Below, piece by piece: positions 8,579 to 17,501 of a DNA stretch of 64,000 nucleotides. Source of the stretch: Pseudomonas sp. Seg1 (GTDB taxonomy: Bacteria > Pseudomonadota > Gammaproteobacteria > Pseudomonadales > Pseudomonadaceae). A program made the translations under genes and the position numbers. The notes under the pieces are model-generated. The model was not told the origin of the DNA, did no database searches, and saw nothing but the letters and a program-made list of their open reading frames with translations. Position 1 is the first letter of the stretch. Each line of letters starts with the position of its first letter. Where the stretch lies: NCBI RefSeq assembly GCF_018326005.1, contig NZ_AP021903.1:3257501-3321500 (forward strand). Reading direction: 5' to 3'.

Positions 8579-9859
8579 GCCCAAGCGCTTGACCGAGTGC
8601 GCACGCTCTTGATCATGTGAGTGGTAGTACGTGTTCTGAGTAGTACTGAGATTGCTATGACGCAGATCGACCTGCAGGTCTTTGGCATTCCGCAAGGGCG
8701 CGTCGAAGGTCGCAGAGGTATGGCGTAGCCAGTGCAGAGAAGCGACCTTTAAGCTTTCCATCTCGTGCACCGCACGACCCTCGATACGCATACTTTCAAG
8801 AGCCTTGTCGAAGACTACCTGGAGGAGGGCGCGTACCTGTCGATCCGACAGACCAGAACGTCCTCTGAGGGTCTTGATCAAAGGAGTGGTCTCGCCGATC
8901 TCAGGAAGTTCGGGCAGACCCAAGAACCGACAATAGCGCTTTAAATAGAGATTGATATATTCATCCCTGACGGCAATCTTTCCGATCTTGTTGCCTTTGC
9001 CTACGGCGTGATACCACCAGTTGCCCTCAGGGTCTTGGCGGAAGTCCCCCATAGAGGGCTTCCAGTTTTGTCGCCCGACAACATCAGACACGCGTAGATA
9101 CATGGAAAACAATGTTGAAAGTATAAACAGTGTACGCTCATGCCGAGCAGGTTCGGACTCCGCCAGCTTTTCAGCCGTTTCAAGCACGTAGTTCCATTGC
9201 AGCGGCGTCAATGCACGCGTAACACCCTCGTCTTGAACATCATCGGTATAGCGACCTGACTTCTTGATCATTCGGAAGGGGTTTGCCGCCGCATAACCAT
9301 CTTCAACCATAAATTCGAAAAAGCGACTGCAAATCGAGAAAACTTGATTTATGGTGCTGTTGGTTGCGCTGTATTTATTCTCGGTTATTCCTTGTTCTTG
9401 ATCCTCGGAACCAATCAGCGGCTTCGACGATTTAATATTGAAAGGACGCCAGTTAGGATTAGGAATAACAGGGTCTACAAGCGCACTCTGCGCATCATTA
9501 TTATTCAAAAAACGGCTACGAGTCACAGGCCCGATCCAGTCTCGAGGTGGATTACGGCAAAAAATCAAATAATCCTGGGCGTCCTGACGCTTAAGTTGAT
9601 TCAGCGGCTTCTGGCTAATCATCAATGACCACAGCAGCAGCCGCTCAATATGAATGCGATACGAGCTGAAGGTCTGAGCATTATCGGAAAAAGCCCGCAG
9701 GAACGAGCGCACGGCCAGGTAGCCGCGCGGAGCCTCTAGCGCATGGGAAAATGAGGCAAGGTAAGCTTTGACGCATGGTGTAGTAGGCCCACTGCAACTG
9801 AAATCCTGATCAAGGAACGACTCGTATGTATTGAATAAGGGCTTCGGCGAGCGGGACAT
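8561..9859 (-). CDS. Tyrosine recombinase/integrase
   Basis: A 432-residue site-specific recombinase. The N-terminal half holds a SAM-like core-binding region (about 50-190). The catalytic half shows R256 (MYLRVSD), K288 (VGKGNK), H376-x-x-R379 (HWLRHTS), H401 (LRHSN) and a nucleophile at Y411 or Y412 (TQNTYYH). All expected residues are present, so the enzyme is probably active. It is transcribed leftward from ATG 9859, with no partner recombinase or excisionase gene next to it. It separates the defence genes from a gene-free stretch that carries a degenerate repeat array on the upstream side of its promoter, so it most likely moves, or once moved, the island on its left. I cannot assign it to a named integrase subfamily. 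Confidence 0.88.
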   Translation of the reverse strand: MSRSPKPLFNTYESFLDQDFSCSGPTTPCVKAYLASFSHALEAPRGYLAVRSFLRAFSDNAQTFSSYRIHIERLLLWSLMISQKPLNQLKRQDAQDYLIFCRNPPRDWIGPVTRSRFLNNNDAQSALVDPVIPNPNWRPFNIKSSKPLIGSEDQEQGITENKYSATNSTINQVFSICSRFFEFMVEDGYAAANPFRMIKKSGRYTDDVQDEGVTRALTPLQWNYVLETAEKLAESEPARHERTLFILSTLFSMYLRVSDVVGRQNWKPSMGDFRQDPEGNWWYHAVGKGNKIGKIAVRDEYINLYLKRYCRFLGLPELPEIGETTPLIKTLRGRSGLSDRQVRALLQVVFDKALESMRIEGRAVHEMESLKVASLHWLRHTSATFDAPLRNAKDLQVDLRHSNLSTTQNTYYHSHDQERAHSVKRLGLRDRG

Positions 9860-11059
9860 TCATGACCACCAGATACGTTAGTTAGTGCCATTAAGAGACT
9901 TCCAGTTATGACAGTAATCGGAAGTTGGAGACCTATTATCCATAATCAGTCTTCCTCTCATACAACTTTGGCTTAAGAAAGCCCGATGGTATCTCGCGCG
10001 CATCTATCGTGCAACTATGACTCATTACCTCCCAAACCTTCTGGGCTTATCTCAAGATTTCGTTAAATGGACAGTACTTGTCTCCCAATTATTCTTCAGG
10101 TATCGAGCCGGAGGCACTGATGTACGTATGAGCCCGCCATGCTGTCTCGTCATTACTGCGCGCACCTCCTGGTTATTCCTCGTAATTGCGTTAAAAAATT
10201 CGTTTTAGTCTCATAATTCCGTTCCCCGTCGTTGGCACGGGTAAATATCGTGGAAACTTCACACTCACGCCGATACCCGGAATTTCTGGGTGGCGGGTAG
10301 CCAGGGGTGTAAGTCCACTGGTGATATCTCACGATTTCGTGCTGGGAAGCCAAAACCATAGCTCTAGGATGAGTCTAGTGCAGAGCAGTTCTCAGCCCAG
10401 CTTTTCCAAAAAATATTTTAGGAAAACTCGCGTCAGGCTTGATCTTCAACAATCCGAGCGGTGGATTGGCGCGGAATTCTGCCTATGCCGCCAGAGCGTT
10501 CGGGCCCAGAAGTGTCTCGTCAAATCTTCACCAAAAGCGCTGCGGGTTATGTCTCGCGATTTCTTCGAAATATAGCTAACTGATTGTTTTTATTGGAATT
10601 CATCTTAATTGCGCAAACGTGGATACGCGACGTTGTCTCACGATTGATTGATAGACTCTGAGCTAGTAACAAAATGATGGAATAGGCTGAAACCCTCGAA
10701 AATAAAGGCTTACAGGCCAACTGCCGGCTACACGGTAGTCTCATAATTACGTTGCTACAGTTGGTGAGGCCTGCACTACATTTTTCGTAATGCCCAGTAA
10801 AATCAATCTGTTAAGCGCTTTTCGAAGCAACGTCTCTTTATTTCGCGATTGCCTCACGTTGAGAGATTGGACGTCAGAAACGGATTTGTCGAATCAGTGG
10901 CTTAGGCAGCTCATGAACATCTATGACATGACCTGTCGTTTAACATAATATACATTACACGTAACAAGATGTTTCAGGTTCACGCGGACTGCCTACGAGA
11001 TTTCAGTCTCCAGCACAGCTTCAAAAGCCCTGTCCTTTGGTGCTTCAAATTCAGCGTGG
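9860..11059. other. Gene-free, AT-richer stretch between recombinase and cupin gene
   Basis: About 1.2 kb with no convincing gene; open frames here are short and have poor coding character. Base composition is clearly more AT-rich than the core genes. It holds the repeat array at 10050-10753 and a small inverted repeat just upstream of the recombinase start (ACTTCC at 9898-9903, GGAAGT at 9920-9925). I see no tRNA gene. Confidence 0.7.
10050..10753 (+). repeat. Array of about ten degenerate direct repeats, RTCTCRYRATTNCGTT
   Basis: Copies, all in the same orientation, start near 10050 (TCTCAAGATTTCGTT), 10081, 10145, 10178 (CCTCGTAATTGCGTT), 10209 (TCTCATAATTCCGTT), 10327 (TCTCACGATTTCGTG), 10515, 10552 (TCTCGCGATTTCTTC), 10636 and 10739 (TCTCATAATTACGTT). 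Those at 10081, 10145 and 10515 are weaker. Several are spaced by 31-37 bases, others by 64-188. They lie 190-900 bases upstream of the recombinase start codon, so they could be recombinase or regulator binding sites. Confidence 0.65.
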
Positions 11060-11587
11060 TCAATCATCATCCCGCGTCAGCTTTTCTATCAGCATTCGAT
11101 GTTGAGGAAATTGTGCTGTGAGTTTTTGGCGATTCCCCATTTTCATGTCGGCGAAATCAAAACCCGGTGAAACCGCTTCACTGATCAAACCGAAACCGTT
11201 TGAGCCATGCAAAAGCCTCGAAGCTTTCCACAGGCCACCCGGTACATGTAATTGCAGATGTTGTCCTGACAAAATATCGCTGCCCATGACTAGGGTCTGC
11301 AATGAGCCGTCAGCCAGGATCAGGCTGTACTCGATGGCGTCGCCTAAGTGGAAAAAATGCAGGATGTCGGACTGGTTGAAATGGAACTGGCCGACCGGTG
11401 ATTGCTCGGTCAGCAGATAGTAGATCGACGTCATCAGGTAACGTGGACCGCCGGCGGTTGTAAGCATGTCGCGGTGATCGGATTGATAGGTTCGGCGAAA
11501 GTAGCCGCCTTCAACGTGAGGTTCCAGGCCCAGCGTATCAATAACATCTGTTGCAGTTGTTTTGCGCTCGACCATGGCCTGCTCCAT
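11060..11587 (-). CDS. Cupin_5 (DUF985) family protein
   Basis: A 175-residue single-domain protein. The pattern LEPHVEGGYFRRTYQS, then TSIYYLLTEQSPVGQFHF, LHFFHLGDAIEYSLI and GLISEAVSPGFDFADM is the cupin_5/DUF985 fold, a small beta-barrel of unknown biochemical role. Two starts are possible, 11587 (MEQAM) and 11575 (MVERK); I give the longer one. It is transcribed leftward, downstream of the MmyB-type regulator, from which it is separated by about 170 bases with an inverted repeat. Whether it belongs with the neighbouring metabolite genes is unknown; some cupin_5 proteins bind sugar-like or small organic ligands, but nothing here fixes the ligand. Confidence 0.85.
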   Translation of the reverse strand: MEQAMVERKTTATDVIDTLGLEPHVEGGYFRRTYQSDHRDMLTTAGGPRYLMTSIYYLLTEQSPVGQFHFNQSDILHFFHLGDAIEYSLILADGSLQTLVMGSDILSGQHLQLHVPGGLWKASRLLHGSNGFGLISEAVSPGFDFADMKMGNRQKLTAQFPQHRMLIEKLTRDDD

Positions 11588-11689
11588 TGGTTTGACTCTG
11601 GTTTTTCGTTAGCTCTATTAAACGAGCATTTAGTGTAGTTAAATATTTGCCTCCTGCAGTTATAACTTGAACTTGAGAACAAAGTGCCC

Positions 11690-11729
11690 GCAAAAGTGCA
11701 TTGTAAAGACATAAAACTTGCACTTTTGC
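11690..11729. terminator. Inverted repeat between the regulator and cupin genes
   Basis: GCAAAAGTGCA at 11690-11700 pairs with TGCACTTTTGC at 11719-11729 around an 18-base loop. An outer pair, CTCCTGCA (11651-11658) and TGCAGGAG (11727-11734), overlaps it. There is no T-run, so it may be a terminator of the regulator gene or an operator for the cupin gene. Confidence 0.4.
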
Positions 11730-11759
11730 AGGAGCGCTTACACTAATAAAACTTAACAG

Positions 11760-12632
11760 TTATGAGGTCTCAAATTGATCTTGCTTAACTTCTACAACAC
11801 CCTCCTCCAGCCATTTCTCAAACTTGAACAGGGCGACCCCTTGCTCCATTGGCGCGTAGTACACAAGGCGCAGATGCCGTTCGACATCGATTGTCAGCGT
11901 GGTGTGTTCCAGAGTGACGTCGCCAAATGAATCGATCGTCAGGTGCCGAATACCCTGACAGGGACCATGAATATCCTGCCGAGACCACCAGCCTTTGAAT
12001 TCCGCACTGACACTCTCAAGTTCACGCACCAGTGAAGCAACATCACTTTCATTTGAGGCGTGAACATAATCCCGGCGGAAACTGGAGAGCATCTGGATTG
12101 CCTGGTCGTCCCAAGGCTGGAAAAGAGATTTCGTGCGCTCGTCGGTAAACAACATCGATAAAAAGTTGCGTTGCTCAGGTGTTTTCTCGGAGAACTTGAA
12201 AATCTTGTCAGCTGCGGGGTTCCAGGCCAGGACATCCCAGCGAAGGTTCAGCACATAAGCGGGTCGCAACGGCAGATCCGCCATCAGGCGATGAACGATC
12301 TGGGGAACGACGCACCAGGTTTTGCCCTCCTCGGCCGGCGGTCGCTGGTGTGAAAGCAGATAGAGATGGCGACGCTCGACCGCATCGAGCTTGAGGACCC
12401 GGCACAGATTGTCCAGGAAGGCAGGTGACACACCAATATCGCGTCCCTGTTCGAGCCATGTGTACCAAGACAATCCGACACCCGCCAGTGCCGCTACTTC
12501 TTCTCGACGCAGCCCGGGTGTACGGCGTCTGCCAGTCGGGGGTAACCCTGCTTCTGCAAGAGATATGCGCTCTCGGCGGCTGCGTAAAAACTCAGCCAGG
12601 TCCTGTCGAGTGCGCTCAAGATTCCTTTCCAT
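11760..12632 (-). CDS. XRE-type regulator with MmyB-like ligand-binding domain
   Basis: A 290-residue transcription factor. Residues 1-80 form a helix-turn-helix with the motif TPGLRREEVAALAGVGLSWYTWLEQGR, characteristic of the MmyB/YlbG-like group; the rest (LPLRPAYVLNLRWDVLAWNPAADKIF onwards) is the MmyB ligand-binding domain. The open frame runs upstream to 13079, but that part is antisense to the divergent synthase gene and begins with low-complexity shadow sequence. ATG 12632 has AGGAG ten bases upstream and starts the conserved domain. It is divergent from the aminolevulinate synthase gene, so it is the likely regulator of that operon. A 15-bp palindrome lies just before its start codon and suggests autoregulation. 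Confidence 0.88.
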   Translation of the reverse strand: MERNLERTRQDLAEFLRSRRERISLAEAGLPPTGRRRTPGLRREEVAALAGVGLSWYTWLEQGRDIGVSPAFLDNLCRVLKLDAVERRHLYLLSHQRPPAEEGKTWCVVPQIVHRLMADLPLRPAYVLNLRWDVLAWNPAADKIFKFSEKTPEQRNFLSMLFTDERTKSLFQPWDDQAIQMLSSFRRDYVHASNESDVASLVRELESVSAEFKGWWSRQDIHGPCQGIRHLTIDSFGDVTLEHTTLTIDVERHLRLVYYAPMEQGVALFKFEKWLEEGVVEVKQDQFETS

Positions 12633-12638
12633 TATCCA

Positions 12639-12653
12639 GTTACTCCTAGTAAC
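12639..12653. promoter_or_regulatory. Palindromic candidate operator, GTTACT-N3-AGTAAC
   Basis: Perfect 6-bp arms with the 3-base spacer CCT sit 6 bases upstream of the regulator start codon and overlap its ribosome-binding site. The position in the divergent 144-base region fits autoregulation and control of the synthase operon. There is no experimental support. Confidence 0.45.
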
Positions 12654-12776
12654 ACTATAAACAGTAGCCATTGTACTAACTATTAGGTTGCTAAAGAATC
12701 CGCTCGGCCCGGAAACAAGCGGCCAATTGCATCCGCGAAGGATTATCGCGGGATTTGATGCCAAGGAGTAGAAAGA

Positions 12777-14009
12777 ATGTATCAAGCACTGCTGCAGGAT
12801 AAGCTCGAGGCCTTGCATACCTCTGGCCAATACCGGCAATTTACAACGCTTAACAGGATTTGCGGCCGTTATCCTCTGGCTCATCTCACTGACAATAATG
12901 ACAGCGAAGTTGTAGTTTGGTGCAGCAACGATTATCTCGGCATGTCCCAGCATCAGGATGTCAGAGCGGCGATGCATCATGCCGTTGACAGCTACGGTGC
13001 CGGTGCCGGTGGATCGCGAAATATCGGTGGTACGCATAATCTTTTCAGCCGTCTTGAAGCGAGCATTGCCGACTGGCATGGCAAAGAGGCTGCGCTGGTT
13101 TTCCCGACCGGTTTTGGCTCAAACGATGCCACGCTTCAATGTCTGCTCCGGCAACTCCCTGACTGCGTGGTGTTCAGTGATGAACTGAATCACGCGTCCA
13201 TCGTCAATGGAATTCGCGCAGTCACCGCAGAACGTCAGGTGTTTCGTCACAACGACGTCGCTCATCTGGAAGAGCTGCTTTCGCGGTATCCGCTCGATCG
13301 TCCGAAAATCGTCGTGTTCGAATCGATCTACTCAATGGACGGCGACCGCGCGCCCATTGCCGAAATCGCAGCCGTTGCGAAAAAGCACAATGCACTGACC
13401 TACCTGGATGAAGTGCATGCGGTCGGCATGTATGGCCCTCGAGGCGCAGGATTGGCGGCTGAACTGGGTGTCGAAGACCAGTTGGACATCATTCAGGGCA
13501 CCATGGCCAAAGCCATCGGCATCATCGGTGGCTACGTAGCGTCAAGCCGGACGATGATCGATGCCATTCGCTCGCTCTGTACCGGTTTCATATTCACCAC
13601 GGCCCTGCCACCCGCCGTGGTCGCGGGTTGCATTGCGAGCGTCGAACACCTCAAGGCCAGCAACACCGAGCGAGAGGCACTGCACGCCAAAACCCGCTAC
13701 CTGCGCGATCAATTGCAGATGCGCGGTATCCCGGTCATGCCCTGCTCGACCACGCACGTACTGCCAGTGCTGATCGGTCAAGGCGCGTTGTGCAAGGCGG
13801 CTGCCGAACGTCTGCTGTATTCGCACTCCGTGTATTTGCAGCCGATCAATTCGCCTTCCGTACCGATTGGTACAGAGCGCTTTCGAGTGAACGTGACGCC
13901 GAATCACTCTGAGGCGCAGATCGAACATTTGGCTGCCGCGCTGCAAGAGACATTCCTGCATTTCAATATTCCGCTGGCGCCCGGCTTCGAACTCAGAGGT
14001 GTCGCGTGA
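12777..14009 (+). CDS. 5-aminolevulinate synthase (alpha-oxoamine synthase family)
   Basis: A 410-residue PLP enzyme that should condense glycine with succinyl-CoA to 5-aminolevulinate. Signature segments are [24 protein letters not shown] (about 75-86), SDELNHASI with H139, [10 protein letters not shown], the cofactor-binding D211-EVH-AVG, and the Schiff-base lysine K245 in QGTMAKAIG. These match true aminolevulinate synthases more closely than KBL, BioF or serine palmitoyltransferase. ATG 12777 has AAGGAG nine bases upstream. Pseudomonads make haem precursors from glutamyl-tRNA, so this enzyme is not needed for haem. It leads an operon with acyltransferase, oxidoreductase and amidotransferase genes, pointing to a special metabolite built from aminolevulinate or an analogue. 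Confidence 0.85.
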   Translation: MYQALLQDKLEALHTSGQYRQFTTLNRICGRYPLAHLTDNNDSEVVVWCSNDYLGMSQHQDVRAAMHHAVDSYGAGAGGSRNIGGTHNLFSRLEASIADWHGKEAALVFPTGFGSNDATLQCLLRQLPDCVVFSDELNHASIVNGIRAVTAERQVFRHNDVAHLEELLSRYPLDRPKIVVFESIYSMDGDRAPIAEIAAVAKKHNALTYLDEVHAVGMYGPRGAGLAAELGVEDQLDIIQGTMAKAIGIIGGYVASSRTMIDAIRSLCTGFIFTTALPPAVVAGCIASVEHLKASNTEREALHAKTRYLRDQLQMRGIPVMPCSTTHVLPVLIGQGALCKAAAERLLYSHSVYLQPINSPSVPIGTERFRVNVTPNHSEAQIEHLAAALQETFLHFNIPLAPGFELRGVA

Positions 14010-14512
14010 GCCGTAGCGAGCCAATTGTCGTTCGCCAAGCAACGAGCGAACATTTCGACGCGGTCATTGAGCTCAGAGCGCTGTTGCTTGAAGGCTCGGA
14101 GGCCAGCTATGCCTGCACCTCCGTCGAAGAAAAGAAACTCTGGCGAGCGACCTATAAAGCCTGGCTGCACGACGTGCTCGGCAGTTCGCCGTCAACCCGT
14201 CTGCTGGTCGCGCTCAACGGTGACCAGGTGGTCGGCTGCGTCACCGGTTTTGTTGATCGTCGAGCGCCCGGGCCTGACTGCATCAATGGTTTGTGCGGCT
14301 GGGTGCAATCGATGGTCGTGCTGCCGGCGTTCCGTTCTCAGGGACTTTCGCGGATGTTGATGGCGTCACTCATGAACTGGTTCGACTCGATGCAAGTCGG
14401 CAAGGTCGTGCTGCAGGCGACCCCGGCAGCGGAACCCCTTTACCAGCGAATGGGTTATCGCCGCAGCTCGGAATACGTCTGGGCCTGGCAGGCACGGGAG
14501 CAATGCGCATGA
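14006..14512 (+). CDS. GNAT-family N-acyltransferase
   Basis: A 168-residue GNAT-fold protein. Core motif A is present as [18 protein letters not shown] (RxxGxx acetyl-CoA loop), followed by [20 protein letters not shown]. It starts with GTG at 14006 in a GTGA overlap with the synthase stop, so the two are translationally coupled. This suggests that it acylates the amine made by the synthase or by a later step, perhaps as self-protection or as an intermediate. The substrate is unknown. Confidence 0.82.
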   Translation: MSRSEPIVVRQATSEHFDAVIELRALLLEGSEASYACTSVEEKKLWRATYKAWLHDVLGSSPSTRLLVALNGDQVVGCVTGFVDRRAPGPDCINGLCGWVQSMVVLPAFRSQGLSRMLMASLMNWFDSMQVGKVVLQATPAAEPLYQRMGYRRSSEYVWAWQAREQCA

Positions 14513-15576
14513 ACATCCTGATTATCGGATTGGGCTATGCGGGCAAACGCTTTCAGCGGGCATTTGAGCGATTGAGCCAAGACTACGAAGTCAAGCTCTC
14601 CTATTGCTCGCGGCGAGAAAAGAACAGCCGTCTGCCCTACTACGCCAATCTTCAAGATGCACTGCGTGAACTGCAGCCGGAGATCGTCGTGGTCAGTGCC
14701 AACGACATCAACCATGCCGAAGTCTTGACCGATCTGGCCGGCTACACCGGTTTCATCATCTGTGAAAAGCCGATGCTGACCTCCCGGGACGACCTCTTGA
14801 CCATCAGCAAAGGCCTGCGTCACGTCAGTGGTTTTGCGCTGGACCTGGTTGAGCGCTATTCAGAAGCGACTGCGCGCCTCAAGCAACTGGCTGAAAGTAA
14901 TGACTGGCAGTTGTTGCGCTCAAGTTTTCATTGGGGCAAAGACCGCATCAACGACTACCGCCCGACCTGCGGTGTGGTCAGTGAGGTCATCCATGCGCTG
15001 GATCTCGTCAGCTGGATCTGCCCTTCGCCCTCCCCGCTCAAACTGCAACATGCCATAGGTGTCAGGTCGGACTTCTCGATTTCCGGCAACGATGTACTCG
15101 ACACGGTGATGTTCACCGCCGACCTCGGCGGTGCAGCAGTGGCAGGCTACGCGAGCTTTGTGAACATTCACCGGCAACGCACGGTGGATTTCACATTCGC
15201 CGATCCAGCCGGGCAGATCATCCACTCAAGGCTTGAGTTCGACGAACCGGATTGGGACAGCGACCACCTGCGCATCTGGACGCGAGATGAGCGCGGGGCA
15301 ATTGTCGAGATCGAGCAACGCAGCTATCAGAGCGCATCCGACCCATCGACCGCGACGATCCTCAAACTCAGCCGTCTGTGCCGGGATGTCTTGCGTTTTG
15401 TCGCCGACAGCGAGCAGCCCCTGCAACCCTTCGCGGGCCTGGGGACGACGATAGAACTGCAAACGCTGCTCAATGAAATCGACACCCAGTCATTGACCGC
15501 CAGCGCGGTCCAGTATGTCCAGTCGGGCATGCGCACCCTCATACCAGAAGACGCTGACCTAGAAAGTCTCGGCTAA
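14509..15576 (+). CDS. Gfo/Idh/MocA-family oxidoreductase
   Basis: A 355-residue NAD(P)-dependent oxidoreductase. The N-terminal Rossmann fold has LIIGLGYAGKRF, and the family signature EKP occurs in IICEKPMLTSR. A catalytic-type histidine region follows (SEVIHALDLVSW). ATG 14509 overlaps the acyltransferase stop (ATGA); the upstream extension in the same frame is a shadow of that gene. Members reduce or oxidise a carbonyl/alcohol or imine. In this operon it may reduce the ketone of an aminolevulinate-derived intermediate, but that is an inference. Confidence 0.82.
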   Translation: MNILIIGLGYAGKRFQRAFERLSQDYEVKLSYCSRREKNSRLPYYANLQDALRELQPEIVVVSANDINHAEVLTDLAGYTGFIICEKPMLTSRDDLLTISKGLRHVSGFALDLVERYSEATARLKQLAESNDWQLLRSSFHWGKDRINDYRPTCGVVSEVIHALDLVSWICPSPSPLKLQHAIGVRSDFSISGNDVLDTVMFTADLGGAAVAGYASFVNIHRQRTVDFTFADPAGQIIHSRLEFDEPDWDSDHLRIWTRDERGAIVEIEQRSYQSASDPSTATILKLSRLCRDVLRFVADSEQPLQPFAGLGTTIELQTLLNEIDTQSLTASAVQYVQSGMRTLIPEDADLESLG

Positions 15577-15599
15577 AGAATTGAACAAGGAGTTTTAAT

Positions 15600-17450
15600 A
15601 TGTGTGGTATTGCCGGATGGCTTTCTTTTGGCCAGGACCTGATTCACCAACAACCGACGCTCGAACGCATGACTATGACCATGGCCAACCGTGGGCCGGA
15701 CGCGGGTGGCATCTGGATCGATGGCCCTGTGGGCCTGGGCCATCGTCGCCTGTCTATCATCGACCTGGAAGGCGGTCGCCAACCGATGCTTGCGCGTAAC
15801 GCCGGCACAGTTGCAGCGGCCATCACTTACAGCGGTGAGGTGTACAACTTCCGCGAATTGCGTAACGAACTGCTCAGCCGTGGGCATCAGTTCGAAACCC
15901 AGAGCGACACCGAAGTCGTGTTGCGAGCGTACGTTGAATGGGGCGTGGCGTTTACCGAACACCTTAACGGCATGTATGCCTTTGCAATCTGGGATATGCA
16001 CACGCAAACCCTGCATCTGATCCGTGACCGGATGGGTGTCAAACCGCTGTATTACTTCGAGACCGCAGACGGGGTGATTTTCGGCTCCGAGCCCAAGGCG
16101 CTGCTCGCCAATCCGCTGGTGCCGCGCAATGTCGGTGCAGACGGCCTGCGCGAAATTTTCGAAATGGTCAAAACCCCCGGCCAGGCGATCTTTGAAGGCA
16201 TGCGCGAAGTGCTGCCCGGTGAGTTTGTTTCCATCAATCGCAATGGCCTTAAACGTCATTGCTACTGGAAACTGGAGGCGAAAGAACACACCGACAGCCT
16301 CCAACAAACCATCAAGCACACCCGCGATTTGCTCGAAGACATCGTCGACCGCCAGATCGTCGCGGACGTGCCTTTGTGCAGCCTGCTGTCGGGTGGCCTC
16401 GACTCCTCCATCATCACCGCACTGGCCTCGAAAAAGCTGCTGGCGGCCGGCAAGGAAAACATTCGCTCGTTCTCGCTTGATTTCATCGATCACGGCGGCG
16501 GTTTCACCAGTGATGCGGTGCGCGGTACACCGGATGCGCCTTTCGTCAAAGACCTGGTCCAGAAGATCCGTTCCACTCACGGTGAGATCCTCCTCGACAG
16601 CCGCGACATGGCCGACCCGGAGCTTCGTACCAAGATCATTCAGGCACTCGACTTGCCGCCGGCGTTCTGGGGCGACATGTGGCCTTCGCTCTATCGCCTC
16701 TTCGAAGAAGTCCGTCGGCACTCGACCGTTGCGCTGTCCGGCGAGTCCGCCGACGAAGTCTTCGGTGGCTATCGCTGGTTCCATGATCCGGATGCGATCC
16801 AGGCAGACACCTTCCCTTGGCTGACGTCGGTAACCGGCAAGTATTTCGACGGCAAACCGCTGTTCGCCAAAGGGCTGATGGAAAAACTGTCGATGAACGA
16901 GTTCGTCGCCGACTCCTATCAGCAAGCGCTGCGTGACGTACCGGTGCTGCCGGGTGAAAGCGCGACGGATCGGCGGATGCGCGAGATGACGTACGTGAAC
17001 CTGACACGTTTCGTGCAAACCCTGCTGGACCGCAAGGATCGCATGAGCATGGCCGTCGGCCTCGAAGTCCGCGTGCCGTTCTGTGATCACCGCCTGGTCG
17101 AGTACGCCTTCAACATTCCTTGGGAAATCAAGGCGTTCGACGGCCGCGAGAAAAGCATTTTGCGCGCAGCGACCCGCGACCTGCTCCCGGCCTCGATTTC
17201 TGATCGGGTGAAAAGTCCGTACCCGTCGACCCAGGATCCAGCCTATGAAGCCGTGTTGCGCGCAGACCTCGCCGCCATCATGGCTGATCCGAATGCGCCG
17301 GTTCGAGCCCTGCTCGACAACCAGCAAGTCGGCGCCACCCTTGCCCGTCATCTGGGCGACAACTCGCCTATGTACGATCGCATGGGCATGGAGTTGGCGG
17401 TTGGACTCAACGCGTGGCTCACCGAGTACGACGTCAACCTGGTGATCTGA
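15600..17450 (+). CDS. Asparagine-synthetase-like class II amidotransferase
   Basis: A 616-residue protein that starts MCGIAGW, giving an N-terminal cysteine nucleophile (Cys2) after Met removal, with the Ntn glutaminase domain to about residue 210 (RGPDAGG, GHRRLSIIDL, YSGEVYNF). The C-terminal ATP-pyrophosphatase domain has the PP-loop SLLSGGLDSSI near residue 262 and SGESADEVFGGY. It should activate a carboxylate with ATP and transfer ammonia from glutamine. The start has AAGGAG upstream, and the gene follows the oxidoreductase by 23 bases. Housekeeping asparagine synthesis is possible, but the operon context suggests amidation of a pathway intermediate, or supply of asparagine to the nearby asparagine-oxygenase-like enzyme. 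The presence of Cys2 argues against beta-lactam synthetase. Confidence 0.85.
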   Translation: MCGIAGWLSFGQDLIHQQPTLERMTMTMANRGPDAGGIWIDGPVGLGHRRLSIIDLEGGRQPMLARNAGTVAAAITYSGEVYNFRELRNELLSRGHQFETQSDTEVVLRAYVEWGVAFTEHLNGMYAFAIWDMHTQTLHLIRDRMGVKPLYYFETADGVIFGSEPKALLANPLVPRNVGADGLREIFEMVKTPGQAIFEGMREVLPGEFVSINRNGLKRHCYWKLEAKEHTDSLQQTIKHTRDLLEDIVDRQIVADVPLCSLLSGGLDSSIITALASKKLLAAGKENIRSFSLDFIDHGGGFTSDAVRGTPDAPFVKDLVQKIRSTHGEILLDSRDMADPELRTKIIQALDLPPAFWGDMWPSLYRLFEEVRRHSTVALSGESADEVFGGYRWFHDPDAIQADTFPWLTSVTGKYFDGKPLFAKGLMEKLSMNEFVADSYQQALRDVPVLPGESATDRRMREMTYVNLTRFVQTLLDRKDRMSMAVGLEVRVPFCDHRLVEYAFNIPWEIKAFDGREKSILRAATRDLLPASISDRVKSPYPSTQDPAYEAVLRADLAAIMADPNAPVRALLDNQQVGATLARHLGDNSPMYDRMGMELAVGLNAWLTEYDVNLVI

Positions 17451-17458
17451 TCACACCC

Positions 17459-17478
17459 GGGGCTGCGGAGTCAGCCCC
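17459..17478 (+). terminator. Hairpin between amidotransferase and MFS genes
   Basis: GGGGCT (17459-17464) and AGCCCC (17473-17478) form a short stem with an 8-base loop, with no T-run after it. It may lower readthrough into the MFS gene or stabilise the upstream mRNA. Confidence 0.35.
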
Positions 17479-17501
17479 CTGCCTTGCACAAGGAGTAACT
17501 T

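Noticed and set aside
10050..10753. A CRISPR-like array
   Set aside because: The repeats are short and degenerate, with irregular spacing of 31 to 188 bases, and no cas gene is near.
12633..13079. N-terminal extension of the MmyB-type regulator by 149 codons
   Set aside because: It is antisense to the synthase gene and has no domain; ATG 12632 has a good ribosome-binding site and starts the conserved part.
12777..14009. Housekeeping haem synthesis by the aminolevulinate synthase
   Set aside because: Pseudomonas uses glutamyl-tRNA reductase for haem, and the gene is in an operon with secondary-metabolism-type enzymes.
15573..17351. Long minus-strand open frame of 592 codons
   Set aside because: It mirrors the amidotransferase gene in high-GC DNA and has no recognisable domain.
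15600..17450. Beta-lactam synthetase, with the clavaminate-synthase-like oxygenase as partner
   Set aside because: The N-terminal Cys2 of an active glutaminase is present, which beta-lactam synthetases lack, and no carboxyethylarginine-synthase-type gene is near.
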